From positions 20,597,651 through 20,661,650 of the forward strand of contig NC_135563.1 in the NCBI RefSeq assembly GCF_964340395.1: a DNA stretch of 64,000 nucleotides. Reading direction: 5' to 3'. This document shows, in pieces, positions 13,101-28,800 of the stretch; the stretch's first letter is position 1; the number at the start of each line of letters is the position of its first letter. Under the pieces are notes generated by a model. The model searched no databases. It had not been told where the DNA came from and was given only the letters and a program-made list of their open reading frames with translations. The translations under genes and the position numbers were made by a program. Source of the DNA: Glandiceps talaboti (lineage: Eukaryota; Hemichordata; Enteropneusta; Spengelidae).

Positions 13101-13417
13101 CTTTGTATATTCTAAATTTGTACGACTGTACCATCAACAAAACTATTTATGTATTTCATTCATCCCTATATTCTCACACCAAGTTTTTGACAAGGAAACG
13201 AACATTTCTTCTAGCTGTCACGATGCATGAAATTGCGTGGATCACTGATTCAAATAAATAAATAAACATATAAATAAATAAAATAGCATGTACCGTCTAC
13301 AAGTAATACCGTTATAGGTGAAAGTATAACGTAACCTTATAAGTAGTTTTAATAGTCACTTCGTTGTTAGACGCTGAATCGTATGTACATGTAATGTAGC
13401 ACTAAGTCAAACTCCTT

Positions 13418-13767
13418 TGGCCTAATGGCAAAAAGTGTGTGGTTCCGAGTACGCTCTATTTTCGAATAGGTGGGGTTGGTAGATTTTCTTATTTAATTGT
13501 ATTATATATTTTTTCTGTGTGAGTGTCTAGTTCAGGTTTTCCATTGCTGTCTGCGTGTTGTTTATTCTTCCTATCAGATGTACAGACATTGATTGGAAGA
13601 AGTTTTTTTTATTTTGTCTTTTAAGTTGATTTCAGTTTCCGCATCCACCATTTCTCGTGAGGCTTCACAACTTTTGCGATTTTATTATTTTTCTCTCGAA
13701 TACACAAAAAAAGTTTAGGGTCGGTAGTGAAAAGCTTGGTAGGGTCGGGTAACCGGAAACAATACAT
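13418..13767 (+). mobile_element. MITE-like repeat, family A, copy 1
   Basis: About 350 bases shared with 17290-17640 and 30424-30775. Landmarks in order: gtgtggttccgagtacgctc, ttcaggttttccattg, ctatcagatgtacag, tttctcgtgaggcttcac, gggtcgggtaaccggaa. It has no coding capacity. Diverged ends. Confidence 0.75.
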
Positions 13768-16700
13768 GTGTATGGGAGATTGTATAGTACATGGTGTATA
13801 TTGACTAAATGTCTAATATTATTGACTAAATGTCTAATATGATAACAATTTCGAAGTATATTATGTTGCATGTCATACCATTCCAAACGATTTTGACATT
13901 ATGTGTAAAATTACAGGATTCAAGGTATTAAGTCAAGTCAGGATTCTTAGTAATGTGATTTGATCGTATTGTTTTGTATTGTTTCGGCATTTGCAATATT
14001 TAGAATAAACCTTTGACAAGGATATTTGAAAATTTAGGCGGCGTCAGAGGCACGTGCATCTAGGACTTTGACATTTGTAGTTATATCCACACTTACACCA
14101 CAAACCACAATTTTTTAGCCCATCATTTTTTTTCTGTCTTTAGTTGGCCAGCAATTTTCTTTTCATTTTTGGGCTCTCCAAAATCCTCCAGCGCCCCCCC
14201 CCCCCCATCAAATGGCGTACCCCTTAGCATGCTTAGCGGAGCGTCTCGGGTAGTGTCGTAAAAGGTCTGTAGTCCTCCGACGATGTAAAGTCAATGCCAA
14301 ATAAACTTTGAACATGTAATGCCAAAAAAATGTACTTAATTTGCTCATTGATTAATCAGTTGCAGTTCCATCAATATACCCACTCATAATTCTATTTCTA
14401 AGCTTTTGTAAAATTAGCTCATTCTCACACACTAGAGCATACATTCCGCAGACGAAATGACTATCGGCAGTGCTTCTTGTTGACTGCTATAAAAGGGGAA
14501 CGTAGTTTTACAACGATGAATCAGCTGACTAGGTTTGCTTTTTACTTAGTACATCTACCGAGGGATCACAGTTCAGATTATTACACATGCAAAAAATGTC
14601 AGATATTGAAGTCAATGACTTCGTTCATTCATAAAATGAATACATTCCACACTACACTGCTTGACTTCGACCTCAGGTGACGAAAGTAAACATTATTTTT
14701 TACTGCTATAAATTATTGTGACTATAAATAGTGACTTTATTTAATATTTATGACTGTGAAGGGGCGAGTACATGTAATTACAAATCAAAGTTGAAAATGT
14801 CGATTGTTCACACCTTTGCGAAATACAAAATCGTGTTTATTACCAGCATATAGATACTTTTTTAGTTCGATATTCAAAACTCCAACAGTTCAACCCCAAC
14901 AAGCAAATTCACATGCACAAAAAAACATCATGAAAATCACAATAATCAAGTTAGTACACTGGAAAGCAGGCCAGTTTTAAATTGCTCTGCCAATAGCTGA
15001 GTAACCGATATTATTAATGTCTCGCCGACACTCCTGTAACACTTCAGAATAGTACTCCGACTCAGTGAAGCTTCCGGTAAATTGAGATATCTTGATATTA
15101 AATGACGTTTCCGTTTTCTAACTGGTATATTTCACATGTCGAAAGAATGTGTTTTTCTATCGACAGTCTGTGCTTATTGTTAGATAAGGAAAAACTGTTT
15201 TGCAGAGACTGTTTAACACGTGTATTCGTAACCTTCAAACTGAAGGACAAACCGTTGTGTTTACAGTTCCACCCGGTTTCCACTCTGTGGACTAAATTAT
15301 GCCCCAGACTTCCTCTATATGCAATTGTCCTGCTCTTCCTTTTACCAGGTCACCATCATAACAATAACCGATCAAAATGCTTGACTTGAAATTAAAGCTT
15401 AATTCGGATTAGGATAACATATGGGTTTGAAAAACAATACGTGTTGTCTGGTAGAGTTATCAAAAGTTGGTCTTCAACAATGGAACTGTCGAGTGATATG
15501 TATTAAATCCTTATTTTTATGATTCCAGTGATATTGATAGGGCAAATGTGAGAACCTGGGTTTGAATGGTGGTGTTGTTACTCGGTAGATCTGACAATTG
15601 TATTTTGACATACATCAAATCTACCTGAGTGTAAGGACTGCAACATGTTGACAAAGTGCAACGTGTCTATGGTATATCTACTGGGTATGGCGAAAAGTTC
15701 GAATATTAGGAGTTGGGGTCCACAAGAATTTATGATTAAAGTAACACTTACCCAACTGCGAACTTAGTAAGCAAATTATACAAATTATTTTAACCTTCTC
15801 CATTTATAGTTGGTGTGAAGACATCACAAGTGAATGAGTTACGTTATGCTTGGACTGGTAGCAGACGTACGTTGTAGATGTAACGTATAACCCCCGTATA
15901 CTTTGTAGTCTCGTCGGGTCGTCTTACTGGTATACTTTTATAGTAAAGATGGATTGTATCTGTAAAAAAATAAAATAAAAAAATACAATTGGAGATTCTC
16001 GGTGGAAAAACTTGGTGTATCATGGAACTTGCTTATTGGTTGGTTGGAAATGTTATAATCACGTGCCACGAGAAGCTGGCGGGAATCGTCGCATCAGTTA
16101 CACTGCTACCTAAAGCACAACATATAATTTAGGAAAGTCGTGCACATTTGAAGAAAATCTTCATATTATAATTTAAGAAATTTGTCAAATTGGGGCCATA
16201 AATCGCCATTTTTTTGTGTTCAACATAGCAAACCACTAGAAAAATTTCAGTATTAAAAAATAACCAGGTGGAAGCTCCTACCTCTATCTTTGGAAAAAAA
16301 TACATCAATATACGTACGGATGTACTAGTATTCGAATGCATACGTTGACCGAAATTAAAAAGCTAAAAAATATAACTAATTAAATCAATATTGTATTTTG
16401 AATCAAGAATAAAGATTCTAACACATGAGTGAAAATATCTTGGCTGCAGAACCTGTGAGCGAAAGACATTAATTTTACGTCCCTGAGTGTAGATCTGTGT
16501 CTGAGCATAGATCAAGGGGAGTTCCTACGTACCTGCCACTGAAGCACTCACACAAGTGGTCGCCGTCTAAACTGCAGTGTATGCACGTCGTGAAACTAAA
16601 ACGTCTGGTCACTACTTATAAAAATAACCTGTCAATTGCAGAGTTCCGACCAATAAGATTCGAAAAAGGAGTTATAAATGAGGTTAAAGTGACCTTTCAC

Positions 16701-17289
16701 TTTTTAAATCCGTGTCCGGATTGGTCACTTATTCATGGCCTTATCGGGTTAAGCGAGGGGAATACCCGGGAAAATTCAACGACTGTACAGCTGTAAATGG
16801 AACCATTGTTTTATACGACGTTGTTCTGAGTTGTGACAAAGTATTGTGGCATATCGCCAACATCCAAATCTGCACGAAATTATGTGCCAGCAAAATGAGA
16901 AACGTCAGCTAAAATCGAAAATGGCACAAACTAATGGATTCCTTGTAATTCTGAATACCTCCAAGAAAACGGGGCATATATATTGACCAGTGTTTAGCTA
17001 ATACCTATAAAGAAAACGTAGAGTATTCTGATAATCGTAATTTGTGACTTCATTGTCTTGGAAACACATAAAACCACAAAAATAAACTAAATATTTCCAG
17101 TTTAACGTTTAAATGGCATTTATATAATTTAATAAGTTTGACGATTGGTAATCTGACTTATAGTCTTAGGGGAGCAGATTATGTATCTCATTGTTTTAAT
17201 ATCAGACCTCCAAAGAAGAGTTTTAATAAAAAGAGTATTCGCATGGCCAATAGTGTAAATCTGAAGTAATCTCATTCGGGATGTCTTCC

Positions 17290-17640
17290 TTAGGCCGGCT
17301 AATAATAAAAAATTGCGTGGCTCCGATTACGCTCAATTTTAGAATAGTCGGGGTAGGTATATTTTTATTTTATTTTATTATATTTTTTTCTGCGTGAGTG
17401 TCTAGTTCAGGTTTTCCATAGTTTTCCAAATGGTCTCTGTGTTGTTTATTTCTTCATATCAGATGTACAGCCATTACAGATTGGAAGAACAGTTTTATTT
17501 TGTCTTTCCGCATCCACTCTTTCTCGTGAGGCTTCACAATTTTTGCGATTTTATTATTTTTTCTCGAATACGTAAAAAATTGTTTAGGGTCTGCAGTGAA
17601 AAGCTAGGTGGGGTCGTGTAACCGGAACCAAACAATTATC
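17290..17640 (+). mobile_element. MITE-like repeat, family A, copy 2
   Basis: Same landmark order as copy 1: gtggctccgattacgctca, ttcaggttttccatag, cagatgtacagccattac, ctcgtgaggcttcacaa, gtgtaaccggaaccaaacaa. Left end begins taggccggctaataa, similar to the terminal motif of copy 3. Confidence 0.75.
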
Positions 17641-19132
17641 AAAGTGCCGTAGGTGGGAATATATACTATGCCAAGCCTTCAAGCTAGTACAGGCACCCAC
17701 GTAAAAAATGTCAGGTCCTCTTGATGTTTGAAATTTACTATGATCGTATGGTCCAGATAAGAGAAGCTTACGATATTATTATTATGGAATGCGATATATA
17801 AGTTAAGTATCGTATATTAGATTAGCGTTCTAAGACGAAGCAGTCAGAATGCTACATCCTGATAAGTTGATATACCTGTATTTCTGTTCGTTCGTAGATG
17901 GTGGTTATTGGCCATTACCTGCATAACATCACCATCACAATGTTAGTACTTGACCTTGAAATACTATCTATAGATTTGCTCACCATGAAATCTGATCACA
18001 TAGAATACTCGATTTGTTTAATTTACTATATTTCACGTCTATTATGTTTGTCTTTTACGTTCTCCTTTGTTAGGACCACACTCTTCTCCCAAATGACGGT
18101 CAACCGACGTGCAATCATAAGGAAACGCAAGGACAAGCCCGGTAGACGTTAAATAACCAAATATATATAAATCAACGCAAATCTTATCGACACTGTTACA
18201 GTATCATGACATATTTAAACACCATTTCGATAGCATTAATTCCCCTTCATGCCATACTATTTGACCCCTGTATTTTGTTGTGTGGCGACTTTGTTATTGT
18301 TGCTGAGCAACAGTTTTTGCCAAAAGACCGGACTCAGTCACACAAACTTATATCAAATACACTTTCATACATCGACCAGTTAAATTCAAAACACTAAGTT
18401 CGCAAAATAAAAAAACGGATCTAATGAGTGTGGGGGATATCCCGGGGGAATATATTTCTAAAACTGCCTCAGTGACAGCATTTTCGAAGAGTTTGGCTTC
18501 GCGGTGAAATAAAGCCAAGGTAGCGATTGCTCGGTTTCATACGGACTATTAAAAGAAGAGTTCTTGATATAATCCAGTGGTGTGCTGATTTGTCTAGGGG
18601 AAAGCGAGAGCAAACTCCGTGCACCACTACACTGGATTCCAGGCTATTGTTATAGTATTGGCAAGCTGACTTATGTACAGAAAGTCAAACTTTTCAGATC
18701 GCTTTGATTTGCTTATACACACCCACCCGTACTGTTCTTCCACTACACTCTCCTATTTTTATCTACATACTAGTTGATTAGTTGTACGTAAATCTTTATC
18801 GTTTTGAAAGGCTATTTTTTCAAAATGAAATAAAAACTTTGTACATGTAATTGGCTATTTCTGATTGCGATGTGGGAAATGTTATCTCACTTAGCAGATG
18901 GATTTATCAATTTCCTCCACACTTACTTTAAAACTTTGAACACAGTGATTGGACCTATAAAACAGGACTAACCTTTGTTTACCCTAATTTATAGTATTGG
19001 GTTTTGGTTGGGTTTATAGGAATTTGCTGAATCACGGAACTTAATGCTTCTTTAACTTCACAATTTAATTTTACCTAAAATTGAAATGTTTGTGAGGTGC
19101 ATGCCATAGACATTTATGAAGTCAATGATACA

Positions 19133-19271
<139 letters not shown>

Positions 19272-20984
19272 ATCCATACACATGACATACAGCACATAAG
19301 ACTTAGTATAATATCCAAATTTCACAGGGGAGGGGGGTGTCTTAACAATGTCACCAACAGACATGCATACCTTCAGTTTTGATATTTTTACCTCAACGTC
19401 TTGGCAACTTCTTCAACCCATGGTCAGGTCAGTATCTTGTGAGAGTTGAGACATGTTGAATTGTTGAGCCACATTCCAAAAATAAATGTAGCGATAGAGG
19501 GCAACCCGGCCAAACTATGTCTGTGTTGTACCACACCGTATTTTTTCTGTCTTCGTTTGGATATTTCTGTGTTATCAAGATCTATAACACTGGGTGATAA
19601 AACCCCAGAGTTTCCATTGCTAACTAAACAGTTGCAAAGAAATAAATCGGTATTGGCTTAACATTTCTGTCGATGGTTTGAAAATCTTTAATCAAATTAT
19701 AAGTACCTGGGACATAGCAAACACAACAACGATATCCGACATTGTTCGATTTGAATACTTGTCACTAAACCCGGAAAAAATAAAATGATAATTGAATAAA
19801 GGGACAACTAGCTAACACCTAGGTCAGGTGTGTTAGTAACTATAGGTAATTGACTGACCAGTGCAGTGTACTGTAAAGACTTTAACGTAATACCACCCAT
19901 TAGCGGGCTACCAGTCCACTTATGCATGGACAGTCTTCATTAACTCTATGAAATATCACCAGATAGAGTCGGTCATAAATTCACGGTTGTTTGCACTTTT
20001 TTGTGACAAAAGCACGGACATTTTCGAGTTTTGATTGAAAATACAGATACACCTGTAGAGTAAGTATAAATAAACTTATATGTATTGATGGAATGGATTT
20101 TATAGCAACGCTGATGAATCGTGGTTCAGTAGTTTTATAGGCATGGTGAAATGTCTGTCTGCCCGCCTGCCTGCCTGCTAGCTCGCTTAAGTCAAAAACC
20201 ACCAACACGATTGCCTTGGTATTTGGTGGGAATATTACTTAGGACGTGTAGATGGAAAATTGTTCAAAAGCAAATGATCGTATCTGCGATTTGCGTTTTG
20301 GGTCAAAAATGTTATTTTTGACCAATAAACTCCTAAAGTACTTGGAAGATTGGTATGAAATTAGGTGGGAACGTTCTAGTTAATTCCAAAACTACTGAGT
20401 AGATTTGGTTGAAATTTAATGGGGATGACGATTCATAAACAGGTTAATGAAATAGTTACCGTCGAGGGTACTGAATTTTGGGTGTGGACCCAAATTTATC
20501 GTGTATACAGCTACAGAAATACGTTTATCCGCAGGTGACGTGATGATGTTCATGATGTACGATATTACAAGTAAGATATTGTATCTAACAAAACGTTGCA
20601 GATAGTACAGCCATAAGGGTTTGCCAATCGAAACTATGGCATTTTTCGATGTGTTTTTGAGCTCCTAAAATGTATGTCATACAAGTTATCTAATTGACTG
20701 TTATGTCACATCTTGTCATTGAAGTTGTACCATATGCCAGAAAAGAAGTCTTGTTTAAAATTAGCGATTTGAATATTAGATGTATAAAACTGACCAACAA
20801 GAAACATAAAGTTACAGACAGTGAGCCTTTAAGAGCTAACCATCGATAGTTGAATTGAATTGAATTGAACTGAACAGAACTTTATTTCACCAGAGAATGA
20901 GAACATAACATGAAGCAATTGAATACTAGTATATACAATAGTTAATAATACAGTACCCACAATAAATATTTACAATAAATGATA

Positions 20985-22885
20985 GTATGTTTACATTTGT
21001 GGTAAGGATCTTGGATATATAGTCCATTAGGGACTCATCTAGTCTATGAGCCTGTGATAGTATGTTTCTGGTGAGGACCATGGATATAGTCCACTAGGGA
21101 CTAATCTAGTCCATGATTCTGACTAATAAATGATAGTATGTTTCTAGTGAGGACCATGGATATATGTAGTCCACTAGGGACTAATCTAGTCCATGATCCT
21201 GACTAATAAATGATAGTATGTTTCTGGTGAGGACCATGGATATAGTCCACTAGGGACTAATCTAGTCCATGATCCTGACTAATAAATGATAGTATGTTTC
21301 TGGTGAGGACCATGGATATATGTAGTCCACTAGGGACTAATCTAGTCCATGATCCTGACTAATAAATGATAGTATGTTTCTGGTGAGGACCATGGATATA
21401 GTCCACTCAGGACCAATCTAGTCTATGATCCTGACTAATAAATGATAGTATGTTTCTGGTGAGGACCATGGATATAGTCCACTCAGGACCAATCTAGTCT
21501 ATGATCCTGACTAATAAATGATAGTATGTTTCTGGTGAGGACCATGGATATAGTCCACTAGGGACCAATCTAGTCCATGATCCTGACTAATAAATGATAG
21601 TATGTTTACATTTGTGGTAAGGATCTTGGATATATAGTCCATTAGGGACTCATCTAGTCTATGAGCCTGTGATAGTATGTTTCTGGTGAGGACCATGGAT
21701 ATAGTCCACTAGGGACTAATCTAGTCCATGATTCTGACTAATAAATGATAGTATGTTTCTAGTGAGGACCATGGATATAGTCCACTCAGGACCAATCTAG
21801 TCTATGATCCTGACTAATAAATGATAGTATGTTTCTGGTGAGGACCATGGATATAGTCCACTAGGGACCAATCTAGTCCATGATCCTGACTAATAAATGA
21901 TAGTATGTTTACATTTGTGGTAAGGATCTTGGATATATAGTCCATTAGGGACTCATCTAGTCTATGAGCCTGTGATAGTATGTTTCTGGTGAGGACCATG
22001 GATATAGTCCACTAGGGACTAATCTAGTCCATGATTCTGACTAATAAATGATAGTATGTTTCTAGTGAGGACCATGGATATATGTAGTCCACTAGGGACT
22101 AATCTAGTCCATGATCCTGACTAATAAATGATAGTATGTTTCTGGTGAGGACCATGGATATAGTCCACTCAGGACCAATCTAGTCTATGATCCTGACTAA
22201 TAAATGATAGTATGTTTCTGGTGAGGACCATGGATATAGTCCACTAGGGACCAATCTAGTCCATGATCCTGACTAATAAATGATAGTATGTTTCTGGTGA
22301 GGACCATGGATATAGTCCACTCAGGACCAATCTAGTCTATGATCTTGACTAATAAATGATAGTATGTTTCTGGTGAGGACCATGGATATAGTCCACTAGG
22401 GACTAATCTAGTCCATGATCCTGACTAATAAATGATAGTATGTTTCTAGTGAGAACCATGGATATAGTCCACTCAGGACCAATCTAGTCCATGATTCTGA
22501 CTAATAAATGATAGTATGTTTCTGGTGAGGACCATGGATATAGTCCACTCAGGACCAATCTAGTCTATGATCTTGACTAATAAATGATAGTATGTTTCTG
22601 GTGAGGATCATGGATATAGTCCACTCAGGACCAATCTAGTCCATGATCTTGACTAATAAATGATAGTATGTTTCTGGTGAGGACCATGGATATAGTCCAC
22701 TAGGGACTAATCTAGTCCATGATCCTAACTAATAAATGATAGTGTGTTTCAGGTGAGGACCATGGATATAGTCCACTAGGGACTAATCTAGTCTATGATC
22801 TTGACTAATAAATGATAGTATGTTTCTGGTGAGGATCATGGATATAGTCCGCTAGGGACTAATCTAGTCCATGATTCTGACTACA
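20985..22885. repeat. ~76-bp minisatellite with higher-order structure
   Basis: About 24 copies of a unit containing aatgatagtatgtttctggt, gaggaccatggatatagtcc, actagggactaatctagtcc and atgatcctgactaata. Variants are cactcaggaccaat against cactagggactaat, and an optional tatgtagtcc. A distinct block with catttgtggtaaggatcttg appears at about 20993, 21608 and 21911, giving two identical 186-base segments exactly 303 bases apart (21511-21696 and 21814-21999). The centre of each unit is a near inverted repeat (GGACCATGGA...AGTCC / GGGACT...TCCATGATCC). Confidence 0.92.
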
Positions 22886-25800
22886 TAAAATGGGATGATA
22901 AATACATTAACAGAGCCCGTACAAACTTCAAAAAAGATGTGAACAATTAATTGTGTAATGAAAAAAGGAAAAACAGAGAACAGAAATCAGAAATTGGTTT
23001 GAATACGTTATCGTTGGCATGTTGGAAACAATGTGTAAACTGCCTAGTGTCTTAAAAAGTGAGAACGAGAATAAGTTTACCGACATTTTGGTACCAGATG
23101 GTCGTCAATTTGGTGACGTCTTTTGAAAAATGCATATGATTTACCGAAGAAACCAGTTTTGTTTTAGTTTCTAAATTTGGAGTAGATTTTGATGATAATG
23201 CTGCTTCCTGTTTTCATGACTGCAGAAATTGGTCCGTGACGCTGAAGTTACACAGGTGTTTTTCTAATATAAAATACCCCGAAGGTATACAGGATCTGTG
23301 TGTTAAACAAACCACGATTCCGGGTTGGAAAGTAATATGGTGATTTATTGACGTTTTATTTTCATGACTTTCACTGACTTTCCTCCGTTCTTTGGAATTT
23401 ACTGTTCAACAGCTGCAGTTTGTACAATGCAGTCTTACACACTGCAATCAAATCAAAGAGGCCATATGGATGAGAAATGGGTAATAATGATAAATAAATA
23501 AACTTTCTAATTTTACTTTGTTTTCTACTTGACAAAAACAACATGAAAGCGACATATACCAAATCGTCATTAAGTTTTGTAACTCATATTAATTGTACAA
23601 ACATATTCAGAAACAGATATGTGAAAGTTTGATATTGTACGTACAAGAAGTGATTTGCAAACACACTGTGTTAATATAAGTAATCAATTTAATCACAAGT
23701 TTTTATCAAAACATTTATACATGGAGATGTTTCAATCCTGGGTGTAATATATAGGGAAGTGACAAACCCATGCATCACTTAGAGTGACCGTGATGTAGCG
23801 ACAAGATAAAAATATAACCTATAGTAGACAATAAATACCCAGTTCTCATCCATATGGTCACTTTAAACCCAGTCTCAAAGTATATAAACTCTGTATTTAC
23901 TATAGGCCTGTATCATTCAGAGACACTTCGTTCATGATACAGCTATTAAGCCAATTTAGTTATCTCCATAGAAGTATTGATTGAAACAATTAATTTAAAC
24001 CATGAACTCTTACATGAACTGTTACTGCTCATTTATCATCTAAAGGATGGAAGCTATATTGCCTGGTATATTGCTGTATCATTAACATAATTAAGTCAAT
24101 AGGGTGATTTCTATAACAATAACCATTTAGACAGCTATGTTTGTTTGCATAGGCATAAAATTTGTCTAAGTCTACAAGACAAAGGCCATACTATCCTTGC
24201 CGGCCTTTATGTCGAATGACACCTTTCAAGTCCAAGAATGCGAACAATTGTGTATCCATTTCATATCGATATAAAGTATACACCATTAGTGTTGTCAATG
24301 TAAGGACTTTGACAACATGACAAATCATGAAACGGTGTGACAAACCCTGACCTAAAGATAACTTTGTTAAACATTGAATTTGGTCAACATCGATGCGTGA
24401 GCAATTGATATACTATAGAACAGTTGCTATAGTAATTGCAAAATTAGGTCGAGGAGACGTGGCCATGACTTGCAATACATGGGCAAACTCATTGCGATAT
24501 GGACAAACTTGTGATGTGGGCAAACTTGCAACACTATATATAAGCACTTTCATAAATTTCACCCCGTATCGTATTGTGTCGATTTGTGAACTGAATTGAC
24601 TTCAAAATGTCCATGTATCATAGTCCCCACCATTTGCATGGTCTAAGTGTTTTTAAGAGGATATATCTGAAATAAGGGTCTAGGCGGTATATATTTGCTT
24701 TGTCGTCTGCAAAGATCTCTCGATTACGTCTTCTAGTGATGATCAAGGTAGAATGTGCTTTTGATGACAACATTCCCTGAATATCAGAGTTCTTCAATTC
24801 ACACCAAACTTGGCTATATGAAAGTTTGTTCCTGGTCCTTTTCAGATAATGAAAGCAATTTTGGATTCGCTGTCTTGTTTCCAAGGAAATCGTCATTTCT
24901 TTGTATTTTAAAAGAAAATGTCATTATTCTAACACACCCAATGTATTTGAAAAAATCTGGGTATTGTACAAATTTTTAAATAGAGATCAGAATTTGGTCA
25001 TTTTAGAATCCAATATGGCCGCAGAATTCTTTGTTGAAAAAAACCTGCAAAAGTTTATTTCCGAGGTACATTCTATATTAACCATGTTTCAACAGCAATT
25101 GGTAATTCTTCATATGTAACAAAAATAACAGAAAATTGTCAAATCAGGTCCATGTGATTTAGTAGAGTGTAACAAGAAATGTATTTTCTATTCCGTCAAC
25201 ATACAGGAAATGAACTTATTAGGTGCAATAAAAGTAAACAATGGTGTTTGTTTTACATATAGAACGTGCAGGAACGTATACCGCATTTCCTTGTTTAATT
25301 TGTCAGTGAGATTAAATGAATGAGATTTATGGGTATGTAGGTTTTTACTTTAAATAGAAACGTCCTTCTTATTTTATCACTGACTTCATCTCATCTGATG
25401 CATATATTGTACATGGTCATCAATTAAAAAATATATATATCTTGACATTGATCAACAAAGCCTTCGACTGCGTATGACGTGATACTCTTGAAAATTAGCA
25501 ACTATGGTGATATGATTGTTATTTTAGAGGGTGGTGGTGGTAGGGGGACGACCGAGTTTATTTGAATGTTCCAAGTCATACATAATTATACGACAGCCGC
25601 ATCATAAAGACATCATATGTCGCTAAGAAGCTCGGTGAGCGTTCCTTGCTCCTTCAGTTTGGAACAGTCTTCCCCACGATCCTCTGTCCTTGAAACTTAC
25701 GTATCTCAATCATGCTTCGCACTCATTTACACGTTTCTCTCTGCATTCTTACATGAATGTTTTCAAATTGTTAGTAAAATTAGTGTAAAGGTGCCAAAAC

Positions 25801-28800
25801 GTTCCAGAAAATGCGTTTTTATTACTCAAGGAAAAGTTGTGAGAACATGTTTGACCTTGAAAACATTCATTTCGATTATATTACAGTCGCAATCACACGT
25901 CATCACAATAAAATAACTGCGTTGGTGTTTGACTGAAAATGTTTGTAACGTGTATGTGTGCGTGCGTGCGTGCGTGTGTTTGTTTGTTTGTTTGATTGCT
26001 ACTTTTCCTTTGACACAGCGAAAAAGGGGAACGAAAACGAGCTTTGCCATAAAAGGGTGTTATGGTTTACGACGATAATAACGAACTGTTTAGTCAGATT
26101 GTCGTGTCGACCAGTCAAGGTCTGTCAGTTAGTATCCGGGTCTGAATCAAACACAAAGCGATTTGGCCTTTTTTGTGTTTCCTTGATTCAAAAAACACTT
26201 GTGTATAGTTTCATCTCGAAATGTCTCTATTCCTACTAGGAGCATTAGGAAATCATTAAACGGACCATACAAAACATTAAAGCCTAAAAGCCGAGAAAAC
26301 AGCAAAGAAAATAGGCTATAAAGTTCAGACATTTGGGATGAAATGTTTCATGTCATAGGTTTTGCTGTCCCCTGAATTCCACTTTGGCGCCGAATGGAGT
26401 ATGACAATATCTAAACTTGTTAATTGTTCAATCAATAACGACTTTTATGCTGAATTTTAGTGTCTCCCTTTATCTTTGGTGACGAACCTTTATCCCAGTT
26501 TATCTATTTAAAAAAATGTCCCAAATCACCTCCAAAAATATCGAAAAATATAACGAGGGTGCCTGGAATATCACAGTAGGAACATTTCATTGTGCTTTTT
26601 TATTCTAACTATTTGTGATTCATGACTCGTACTGCCATGGCTGATTGTCACACTGGATGACGTCACATAATCAGGAAACGACTTACAGTCTTCGGGACAA
26701 ACAATTATTTATGTCTTTATAAATTGCTGAGAAGGACAAACATTACCTTTTTGTTTTTGATAAAATTGAATAAACGTAAAACATGTCTGACGTAAGTACG
26801 TAAATAGTAACATTTATTTCTCTATATTAAAGGAAAGTCGCAAGTTATGAGCGATACCTCAGACCAACGTAGTTTAATGTAATCGCTTTGCTCTCTGATG
26901 GTTAAGGGGTTTTTGTACCTGTGGAATTTTCCTAAATAGGTCATTTCCGCATAACTTTCTTTTATTGTCGAATATTACGGCATAGCTTTCTGTTTTATTT
27001 TATGGCACATTGTTCACAAGTTATAATAGGTTCCACTCAGACTTTTAAATGTGCAAAAGTGGAAGCTTGCAAATCCATCAAATTTATATCAGTAAAATCA
27101 CTTTAATCTCAATTTGATCATTGATCAGTCAAGGCATGAAGCATCCTAGGAATTATTCAGATTTAAATCGGTGCTGTGCAGTTGCATAGTGTACTGGGTG
27201 TAGGTACATGTAGTATAGCGCAGTGTGAAGTAGGGCAATGGTACCTGTACTGACTCGACTGTGGATGCGTTGTTTCTGTAGACATACATTAAGTCTGTCT
27301 GTGTCTATAGAGCAAACGTCACGCTCAGTTGTCGGCCGCTGCGACTTTAAGACATTGATGAATAACAACACTCTTGTGTAGTTTAGCTGCTAGACCTCGG
27401 GCTTTCTTCTGAAAGGTGCGATCGAGATCGAGGGCGATTTGGACTAGCTATCGCCATCACTATCGACCTCCCGTCGCCTTCACAGTGAGCGGAACAGCCC
27501 GAGGGCTCGGGTCTAGCAGCAAGACTAGACTAATTCACTCTTGTGATGTTTTGTACCAAACCCCATTTACTATTGTGTATACTGTGTTTGGGTATTCATT
27601 GTAATGTTTAGTATTTCCTTGTACAATTAAAATAAGATTAACGTATATTTTGATTTCTTCTGACACCTGACCCCTTTCTAGACTATTGAAAGAAGAGTGT
27701 TGGTGTGACGAAACGTTGTAAAGGGCTGCAACTAAATGTAGATAGATATCGATGTCTCAGTTAAAATAGAAAAGAGTCGTTGATTTTCACTTGAGTAGAA
27801 CGGATGACGGTACCCCCGGACGGTACCACACTCTTCACCAACTTTGAAGTATGTGATAAAATAGTTTTTGTACGTGTCCTCAGATTATTCTAGACTAAAA
27901 CGACAATGCATCCGTAATGAATAAATATTTTGCCATCATCCATGTTTCCACGATGGCAATGTTATGTATTCTTATTGTTACGACAGGCTGAACGAATGCG
28001 ACTCTCGGAATATGGGAGTCCAATACATCCACGTACAAATGCAGAGAGTACATCCGACGAAGAGAATTTTGAGAAAGAAAGTTTATTATTTTTATATTTT
28101 ATAATGTGTATTTTATTTATTTTTTCTTATGTGCTGAGATTTGCTGTTTGCCAGCTCCATATACATTTTAGCCTCATAAATAGCAAGTTGACAATTCAAA
28201 AAGTATAGTTTATTACATCCTGGTAATATACCCCTGACGTAAAAATTGTGCAACAGGTGTTCTCAACAATGTGATGTCAAGCAAAGTGCGATTTTCATGA
28301 TGGAGTTTGGCGTACTTCAGATGTAAACAGACAATTTAACATCAAAGACAATTTTGTCACGTGTTTGTATCTTTCGTCATTATAAATTTTATTTTTGATG
28401 TTGAATTTAATACGAAGGTTGGAATATAATTGGTGATTTGCATACAATCATTTAATGTCAATTGTAGTCAAAATACACTTCATATTATACAAGTCACCTT
28501 AGATGGACTTAATTCTTTCCTGTTCAGTCCGAATCGCACATTAGGGTAAAAATACTTTATGATCACACGGCGTGGCGTGGCCTTGGCGACTTGGAGTGGT
28601 GAATACTCCTGATGCTGACCAGGTACAATGCTTAAGGCACTACAATACTATTAAGTACAAGAAATAAATCTTTTTAAATGCTATGACTTATACATAACGT
28701 CGGGAATTCCATTAGTTCAATGAGGTGTCTTTAAATGTACGTGGTGATCACGTGCACATAAAGATGGTGTACTTTACAGATGGTAACAAGTGAATTCGTG

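Noticed and set aside
16497-16796. Plus-strand 99-residue frame in the DUOX-DUOXA spacer
   Set aside because: No recognisable motif, hydrophobic segment or splice context; length is not unusual for random AT-rich DNA.
18570-18635. Possible foldback (aatccagtg...cactggatt)
   Set aside because: Arms are short and interrupted; no second copy seen.
21511-21999. Two identical 61-residue minus-strand frames
   Set aside because: They lie inside the 76-bp minisatellite and are identical only because of its higher-order duplication.
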